DNA from: Oscillospiraceae bacterium
GTDB lineage: Bacteria; Bacillota; Clostridia; Oscillospirales; Oscillospiraceae
Length of the DNA stretch: 37,147 nucleotides
Reading direction: 5' to 3'
NCBI GenBank assembly: GCA_017466665.1
Contig: JAFTTQ010000106.1
Coordinates: 1 to 37,147, forward strand
Made by a program: the position numbers and the translations under genes. Positions 32,421 through 37,147 of this stretch are shown in pieces. The notes under the pieces are model-generated. The model was given only the letters and a program-made list of their open reading frames with translations, was not told the origin of the DNA and searched no databases. Every line of letters starts with the position of its first letter. Position 1 is the first letter of the stretch.

Positions 32421-33797
32421 TTATATATCCTCTGCCAAGGTTCTTCGCTTTTTCCAGATGCCGGACAGGAAATACACAAGTCCGGGCACAGCAAAGCCAT
32501 AGGGTGCCAGTCCGTAGCCCAGAACAAAGCCGAAAAAGCCCCACTCAAGCGCAATGCCAAACAGCCAGCTCAGACCGATTCTAAGCAAAACGCCGTCCAA
32601 AATTGCCAGCACCATACTGAGCCTTGCATTGCCGATGCCCTGAATAAACGCGCCGCTGCCCCGCATCACCGCCAGTGCCGGGAACATCCAGATGATGGCG
32701 CGGATAAAGGTGCCGCTGAGCTGATGCACCGCCGGGTTGTCGTCAAAGGCCATAAAGAGCTGCTGTCCAAATAAAAGATATGCCCCAACAGAGATCACGG
32801 TGAAAATACCGGCATAGATCCAGGCGCAGTACACCACCCGCTTTGCCCGCTTTTGCTTTCCGGCCGCGATATTCTGACTGATCATCGGCATAGCGCCATA
32901 CTGGATGCCCATGGAGATCTTATTGATGATATCATCAATACGCAGTCCCACGCCAAAGGTAGCCGATGCCACCACATCGATCTTATTGACCATGGAGTTG
33001 ACCACCAGCATGGAAAGATTGATACAGCCGGACTGGATCGCCATAGGCGTCCCCAGCGTCAGGATCATACGGGTATAATGCTTGTCGATGGCAAAGCTTT
33101 CTTTCTTGAAATCAAAACCAAATTCCTGCTTATGCCGGTAAAGGTAAAATGCCGAAAACACAAAGGAAACTGCCTGACCGATAATGGTCGCCCAAGCCGC
33201 TCCGGCAACCTCCCAGCGGAAAATGCCGGTAAAGAGGATATCCAGCACCAAATTGACCACCGACGCAATGCCGATAAACAGGAAGGGACGTTTGGAATCC
33301 CCCATTCCCCGCAGCACCGCCGAAACCATATTATATCCGGCAGTGAACACCAATCCTCCGCCGCAGATCACCAAATAATCCATTGCGTAGTCTTCTGATT
33401 CCACGGGCATATTCATTGCATCCATGATCCAATTCCTGCCAAACAGGAATACAGCCGTCAGGATCAGCGCCAGGATCATCAGCAGGCTGAACATAGTGCC
33501 AATGATCCCGTTCATCTCCCTGCGCTTTCCCGCGCCTGCCGCCTGAGAGATCAGTACCTGACCGGCATTGGAAAAGCCAAGACACACCATGGTGGCAAAA
33601 TTCACGATCTGACTGCTTTGTGACACCGCCGACAAGCCCGGCGTGCCCACATATTCTCCCACAATCAGCATATCGATGGTACTGTAAAACACCTGCAATG
33701 CGTTAGACGCCATAAAGGGCAGCATAAAGAAAAAGAGCTGCCGCCATATACTGCCCTGGGTAAAATCCCGGGACAGCCGGCCTTCCTTGACCTTCAT
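32421..33797 (-). CDS. MATE-family multidrug/organic cation exporter
   Basis: Integral membrane transporter of 458 residues with about 12 membrane helices in two similar halves. Family features include FFFMLPFMASNALQVFYSTI in the first helix region, MLIVGEYVGTPGLSAVSQS, and the loop GAGKRREMNGIIG with its repeat AAGKQKRAKRVVY in the second half. MATE proteins export drugs or metabolites against Na+ or H+; the substrate is not predictable. The start at 33797 has a GGAAGTGAG site; a longer reading frame to 33881 lies in and ahead of the promoter. The gene ends 12 nt before the trx operator. Nothing in the protein looks truncated. Confidence 0.88.
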   Translation of the reverse strand: MKVKEGRLSRDFTQGSIWRQLFFFMLPFMASNALQVFYSTIDMLIVGEYVGTPGLSAVSQSSQIVNFATMVCLGFSNAGQVLISQAAGAGKRREMNGIIGTMFSLLMILALILTAVFLFGRNWIMDAMNMPVESEDYAMDYLVICGGGLVFTAGYNMVSAVLRGMGDSKRPFLFIGIASVVNLVLDILFTGIFRWEVAGAAWATIIGQAVSFVFSAFYLYRHKQEFGFDFKKESFAIDKHYTRMILTLGTPMAIQSGCINLSMLVVNSMVNKIDVVASATFGVGLRIDDIINKISMGIQYGAMPMISQNIAAGKQKRAKRVVYCAWIYAGIFTVISVGAYLLFGQQLFMAFDDNPAVHQLSGTFIRAIIWMFPALAVMRGSGAFIQGIGNARLSMVLAILDGVLLRIGLSWLFGIALEWGFFGFVLGYGLAPYGFAVPGLVYFLSGIWKKRRTLAEDI

Positions 33798-33828
33798 TTT
33801 CTCACTTCCAAACCAAGATTCTGCATTT

Positions 33829-33856
33829 ATTATATCAAAGGAAGCCGGGAATGCAA
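33829..33856 (-). promoter_or_regulatory. Promoter of the MATE gene
   Basis: On the minus strand, TTGCAT (33856-33851) and a perfect TATAAT (33834-33829) are 16 bp apart, about 32 bp before the chosen start codon. It supports the start at 33797 rather than 33881. Confidence 0.7.
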
Positions 33857-33895
33857 ATATTTTGTTGACTCCTGCCGCCAATAGCAGTAAAATCT

Positions 33896-33988
33896 AAATT
33901 ATTGTTTAGCGCATTAACCGTAGGGGCCGATGCCCACATCGGCCCCTACGAGTGCGTTATAATCAGTTAGTGAGATAAATTCCAATTT
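33896..33988. repeat. Dispersed palindromic repeat, copy D (short, inverted)
   Basis: A 93-bp copy in the opposite orientation runs from AAATTATTGTTTAGCGC to GATAAATTCCAATTT. It keeps one hairpin (CCGTAGGGGCCGATGCCC and its complement) and lacks the central spacer of copy A. It lies between divergent MATE and EamA genes. Confidence 0.75.
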
Positions 33989-34034
33989 AACGGATTTGTT
34001 TAAAATATCCTGTATCACAGAAGGAGAAATTACA

Positions 34035-34904
34035 ATGCAAACTACCAACCGCAGCCGGCTGATGCTGATATTTTCCATGGCAATTTTCGGCACCTTAGGC
34101 TGGTTCGTTGATAAAATATCGGTATCCTCCGGGGAGCTGGCACTGTACCGGGCCGTGATGGCAGCGGTTTTGATCGGTCTTTTTCTGCTGATCTCACGGC
34201 AAAAGATTCCCTTTCAGCAGATCAAAAAAGAACTTTTTCTGTTGCTGATTTCCGGCTGTGCCATGGGCTTTAACTGGATTCTCCTGTTTGAAGCATACAA
34301 ATATACCACCGTATCTGTCGCCACATTAAGCTACTACTTTGCACCGGTTCTGGTGACCCTGATCTGCCCCATTCTCTTTAAAGAAAAAATGGGACTGCGG
34401 CAGTGGCTCTGCTTCATTCTCTCCACCCTGGGTATCGTGCTGATTACAGGTCTGGGCAATCTCAGCGACGGCAGCAATCACCTGCTGGGCATCGGATTCG
34501 GCTTGGGTGCTGCCTGCCTGTACGCCACGGTCATCCTGCTTAATAAGACGATCAAAACGGTAACAGGTCTGCATCGAACCTTTTTGCAGTTTCTTGCCGC
34601 CATTGCCGTTTTGGTGCCCTATGTTCTGCTGTCCGGCGGTGTGACTTTGCAAAGCCTGGATGCCCCCGGCTGGCTCTGCCTGCTGGCAGTAGGCATCGTG
34701 CATACCGGCATTGCCTACTGTCTGTATTTTTCCAGCCTGAAGGAGCTGCCCGGGCAGCAGGTGGCGATCCTCAGCTACATTGATCCTTTGGTGGCAGTGG
34801 TGATGTCCGTGACGGTTATGGGAGATGCGGTTTCCCTTCCCCTGATCGCCGGTGGCGTTCTGATCTTAGGCTCTACCCTTTATAACGAGCTTTCCTCCAA
34901 GTGA
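34035..34904 (+). CDS. EamA/DMT-family exporter (RhaT/YdcZ-type)
   Basis: Integral membrane protein of 289 residues with ten predicted helices in two EamA repeats. Repeat one runs from LMLIFSMAIFGTLGWFVDKI to about residue 135. Repeat two starts near LGIGFGLGAACLYATVILLN and ends VAVVMSVTVMGDAVSLPLIAGGVLILGSTL. The FKEKMGLRQWLCFILSTLGI segment is typical of the domain. Family members export amino acids, nucleosides or other small metabolites; the substrate is unknown. The start at 34035 has AAGGAG 8 nt upstream; the longer frame from 33996 has no ribosome site. A terminator shared with the convergent gene follows. Confidence 0.88.
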   Translation: MQTTNRSRLMLIFSMAIFGTLGWFVDKISVSSGELALYRAVMAAVLIGLFLLISRQKIPFQQIKKELFLLLISGCAMGFNWILLFEAYKYTTVSVATLSYYFAPVLVTLICPILFKEKMGLRQWLCFILSTLGIVLITGLGNLSDGSNHLLGIGFGLGAACLYATVILLNKTIKTVTGLHRTFLQFLAAIAVLVPYVLLSGGVTLQSLDAPGWLCLLAVGIVHTGIAYCLYFSSLKELPGQQVAILSYIDPLVAVVMSVTVMGDAVSLPLIAGGVLILGSTLYNELSSK

Positions 34905-34931
34905 TTCTACATTTTGCATTATGAATTAATA

Positions 34932-34955
34932 AAAACCGGGAAAATTCCCGGTTTT
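34932..34955. terminator. Bidirectional terminator between EamA and CDF genes
   Basis: An 11-bp stem (AAAACCGGGAA, loop AA, TTCCCGGTTTT) is flanked by A and T runs on both sides. It sits between the convergent stops at 34904 and 34958 and should work in both directions. Confidence 0.85.
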
Positions 34956-34957
34956 AT

Positions 34958-36127
34958 TTATTCATTGAAGCTTGCCATATCAAAGGTCACCACTGTGTGA
35001 TAGGTGATGCTTTCCCGGCTGTTGAGCCCGTCATCCAACTTTCTTTTGATCTCCTTTTGCTGCTTCATCAGCTCCCCGGGCAGCGCCATATCAAAAATCA
35101 GGTTGGTGTTTTCCTTTCCCTGCACCATCCGAAAATCGTGGATGCTGATACGGCTGTCAATGGCCTCTAATATCTCCTGCACCACCGCGCGCATACGGGT
35201 AAGCTCCGGGTCATCGGTGACCACGGGATCATAGTGGATCACCAAATGGATATTATGCTCCCTCAGGCACACCCGCTCCAGATGATCGATCAGCTCGTGG
35301 CACTCCAAGGCGCTGTCCTTTTCGTCCATTTCCACGTGGATGCTGGCAAAACGCTGACCGGGGCCGTAATCGTGCACCATCAGGTCGTGATAGCCCAGAA
35401 TCTTCGGCTCAGACCGCACCACATCCAAAATCAGTCCCTGCAGCTCCGGGCTGGCAGTTTCTCCCAAAAGGGGGCTGATGGTCTGCTTTGCCAGGCTTAC
35501 GCCGCTGTACAAAATAAATACCGCAACGCCCATACCCATAAAGCCGTCAATTTTCCAGGATGTAAAATGCTCCACAAGGATTGCCAGCAGCACCGCGCCC
35601 GTCGCCGCCACATCGTTACGGCTGTCAGCCGCGGTGGCAAGCAGCGCGTCGGAGCCGATCCGCCTGCCCAAAACCCGGTTGAACCAAAACAGCCACAGCT
35701 TTACCAAAGCAGAACCCACCAGCACCAGCACCAGCGGAATGGAAAACGCCACCGATGTGGGGTTCAGGATCTTTTCCAAAGAGCTTTTTGCCAGTTCAAA
35801 GCCAATGACAATAATCATAGCCGCCACCGCCAGCCCGGAAAGATATTCATACCGGGCGTGGCCATAGGGATGGTCGTCATCGGCAGGCTTTTCCGCCAAA
35901 CGAAAGCCCACCAGCGTTACCACAGAGCTGGTGGCATCGGAAAGGTTATTCATAGCGTCCGCCGTAATAGACACCGAGCCGGACACCGTTCCGATCAGCA
36001 GCTTCACGCCGCAAAGCAGTATATTACAGATGATTCCCACAATGCCGGAGAGTTTTCCCGTTTTCGCCCGGGTAGCAGCTTGCCCGGGGTCTCCCCCGGC
36101 AAACAGACGGATCAGCAGCTTTGTCAT
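34958..36127 (-). CDS. Cation diffusion facilitator (CDF) metal exporter
   Basis: Metal/proton antiporter of 389 residues with six membrane helices and a cytoplasmic C-terminal domain. Helix 2 carries DAMNNLSDATSS, followed by the family motif HPYGHARYEYLSG. Helix 5 carries ATAADSRNDVAATG. The metal-site motifs are NxxxD and DxxxD, without the histidines typical of zinc exporters, which points to manganese or iron by family comparison. The cytoplasmic domain (from about 220) has the GYHDLMVHDYGPG segment and several histidines (HVEMD, ECHELIDH, HLVIHYDP). The protein is longer than typical members (about 300), with an extra C-terminal region of roughly 90 residues ending VVTFDMASFNE. The start at 36127 has GGAGG 5 nt upstream. 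Confidence 0.9.
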   Translation of the reverse strand: MTKLLIRLFAGGDPGQAATRAKTGKLSGIVGIICNILLCGVKLLIGTVSGSVSITADAMNNLSDATSSVVTLVGFRLAEKPADDDHPYGHARYEYLSGLAVAAMIIVIGFELAKSSLEKILNPTSVAFSIPLVLVLVGSALVKLWLFWFNRVLGRRIGSDALLATAADSRNDVAATGAVLLAILVEHFTSWKIDGFMGMGVAVFILYSGVSLAKQTISPLLGETASPELQGLILDVVRSEPKILGYHDLMVHDYGPGQRFASIHVEMDEKDSALECHELIDHLERVCLREHNIHLVIHYDPVVTDDPELTRMRAVVQEILEAIDSRISIHDFRMVQGKENTNLIFDMALPGELMKQQKEIKRKLDDGLNSRESITYHTVVTFDMASFNE

Positions 36128-36154
36128 AGTAGCCTCCGAATTTTAATTTGGTAT

Positions 36155-36184
36155 ATTATATCATAGTATGCTTCTATGCGTCCA
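36155..36184 (-). promoter_or_regulatory. Candidate promoter of the CDF gene
   Basis: On the minus strand, a perfect TATAAT (36160-36155) is preceded after 18 bp by TGGACG (36184-36179), a weak -35 match. It lies 27 bp before the start codon. Confidence 0.5.
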
Positions 36185-36198
36185 GTACAAAAAAGAAA

Positions 36199-36221
36199 CG
36201 GTGCAGACAGCTTCTGCACCG
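36199..36221 (-). terminator. Terminator upstream of the CDF promoter
   Basis: A 9-bp stem (CGGTGCAGA, loop CAGCT, TCTGCACCG) is followed on the minus strand by a T-rich tract (GTTTCTTTTTT). It would end transcription arriving from the right. A shorter T run follows on the plus strand. Confidence 0.65.
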
Positions 36222-36401
36222 GCTTTTCAAGACCCCAACATATTTAAGTTATCATAAGTCAACTTTTTTGTCAATCGTTTTTCGTCCTCAGTATGTGCAT
36301 TTCTGTATTCTGCACAAATACATTTTATTCACTTTGTATATTTTTCCATATTGATTTTCCAATAAAGTTGTGCTAATTTATAGACAGAAAGGGTGATACC
36401 A

Positions 36402-36602
36402 ATGATCATGTAAGAAAAGACTCAAACATCACTTCATAAGCGGATCGTTCAAAGCTGTTAGCAAAAGTCAAAAGCAAATGTTATAATATGCAATGTTGTT
36501 ATAGCAAATTTCCGTGAAAAGACAAATGCAGCAGATCTTAACGAAATTTTATATACAAGTGCTGAAAGCATAGATCATCAAAAGAAGATGTATGAAATAT
36601 AG
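36402..36602 (+). pseudogene. Decayed ORF fragment of unknown family
   Basis: One frame from ATG at 36402 to TAG at 36600-36602 reads as plausible protein (VVIANFREKTNAADLNEIL near the end). It is broken by stops at 36411-36413 (TAA) and 36459-36461 (TAG). An AGAAAGGG site precedes the ATG. I do not recognise the family; it resembles relic DNA of a mobile element. The surrounding region is more AT-rich than the rest of the window. Confidence 0.35.
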
Positions 36603-36669
36603 AGCATTTGGACTTTGCCGCTATGGAATGTGAAATACGGGTCTTTGGACGGTAATCTTCCAAAGGGAA

Positions 36670-36810
36670 ATGTTCCGGCACATAAAAAAGCTGCTCGCTT
36701 TACGGGCAATCGAACGAAATGATGTTGACATATTTGAGATGCTGCGGAATGAATTTCGAAAACAGATTATCGTCGATTCTGTAGAAAGAGAGGTTAATCA
36801 AGGATGTTAG
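36670..36810 (+). CDS. Possible 46-residue helical protein, unrecognised
   Basis: A short frame from ATG at 36670 to TAG at 36808-36810 encodes a charged, helix-prone peptide (LLALRAIERNDVDIFEMLRN in the middle). The frame is open back to a stop near 36630, so it could be the tail of a decayed larger gene rather than a gene of its own. AAAGGG lies 3 nt before the ATG, too close for a good ribosome site. A terminator follows at 36921. Confidence 0.25.
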   Translation: MFRHIKKLLALRAIERNDVDIFEMLRNEFRKQIIVDSVEREVNQGC

Positions 36811-36827
36811 ATAATAAGAGTGAACAG

Positions 36828-36893
36828 AAATGACCCTTGACTGCAAAAAAATGTTTCTTGAGTGACACAGGAAGCAGTAGTCAAGGGTCATTT
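36828..36893. repeat. 15-bp perfect inverted repeat with 36-bp spacer
   Basis: AAATGACCCTTGACT at 36828-36842 is repeated inverted at 36879-36893. It could be a long hairpin or the ends of a very small mobile-element remnant. Confidence 0.6.
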
Positions 36894-36920
36894 CACTTTT
36901 TGTTTATCGTAGCTGCTCTG

Positions 36921-36942
36921 CTCCCCTACGGGGAGTTTTTTT
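36921..36942 (+). terminator. Rho-independent terminator
   Basis: A 6-bp stem (CTCCCC, loop TAC, GGGGAG) is followed by seven T. It points along the plus strand and would end transcripts from the decayed region on its left. Confidence 0.7.
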
Positions 36943-36986
36943 GCACCTTTTTTATATGTTTACCTTATTATGATGCGCCTTGCTAA

Positions 36987-37000
36987 GATAAATTCCAATT
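36987..37000. repeat. End fragment of the dispersed repeat
   Basis: GATAAATTCCAATT matches the terminal sequence of copy D (33974-33987) but nothing else of the repeat follows. It may be a relic end. Confidence 0.35.
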
Positions 37001-37040
37001 GTGGTTATCGGCTTTAGTCAGCATAAAACCGCAGAAACAC

Positions 37041-37147
37041 CTTGCCTCCCTCTCTGAGGGAGGTGGACCGGCGCAAGCCGGGACGGAGGGAGTGTCGTTC
37101 TTAAGATAGGACACTCCCCCAGTCACGACTACCGTCGTGCCAGCCCC
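37041..37147. repeat. Second palindromic repeat family at the right edge (partial)
   Basis: Successive hairpins are visible: CCTCCCTC/GAGGGAGG (37045-37063), CCGGC/GCCGG with a GCAA loop (37068-37081), and GGAGTGTC paired with GACACTCC around 37090-37117. The element continues past the window. The pattern resembles GC-rich intergenic repeats common in gut Clostridia (from memory). It is distinct from the copy A-D family. Confidence 0.55.

Overview
The window looks like a chromosomal segment of a gut-type Firmicute (class Clostridia, probably Oscillospiraceae or a relative). Evidence: moderately high GC, strong Shine-Dalgarno sites, Gram-positive lipoproteins, a BspA-type leucine-rich-repeat surface protein and short palindromic repeats in the intergenic gaps. 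This placement is inferred from sequence character, not from a marker gene. I see no rRNA, tRNA, CRISPR array or prophage.

Region 1 (1-15081, minus strand) is one long operon. It is transcribed from a promoter near 15053-15081 and runs: a 2433-residue membrane-anchored subtilisin-like protease with about 800 residues of leucine-rich repeats, a lipoprotein with InlB-type repeats, an unusually large oligopeptide-binding lipoprotein, then OppB, OppC, OppD and the start of OppF, which leaves the window on the left. The order suggests cutting of proteins at the cell surface coupled to peptide import.

Region 2 (15163-28842) is rich in thiol-redox proteins that act outside the cytoplasm. Two plus-strand genes encode a membrane protein ending in a CxxC tail and a polyferredoxin membrane protein (NapH/YccM-like) fused to an exported TlpA-like thioredoxin domain. 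Converging on them is a five-gene minus-strand operon (28736 to 17810) of large exported proteins. Two are TlpA-domain lipoproteins, and three share an unrecognised C-terminal domain with a W-x3-C motif. A 162-bp MITE-like element sits inside this operon.

Region 3 (28999-32409) is a cytoplasmic thioredoxin module: thioredoxin reductase trxB (interrupted by an in-frame TAG), a Crp/Fnr-family regulator, a short-chain dehydrogenase and thioredoxin. The trxB and trx promoters share a nearly identical 15-bp palindrome (TGTGACAAWATCACR), each exactly 21 bp upstream of the -10 box, which puts its centre near -41. The regulator's recognition helix keeps the CRP R-E-x3-R residues that read TGTGA. This implies a local redox regulon controlled by the regulator encoded between the two targets.

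Region 4 (32421-36221) carries three transporters: a MATE-family exporter, an EamA/DMT exporter and a cation diffusion facilitator. From about 36240 to the right end there are only a decayed ORF, one doubtful small ORF, inverted repeats and terminators. A dispersed 93-136 bp palindromic repeat occurs four times between 17603 and 33988, once split by a second, nested repeat.
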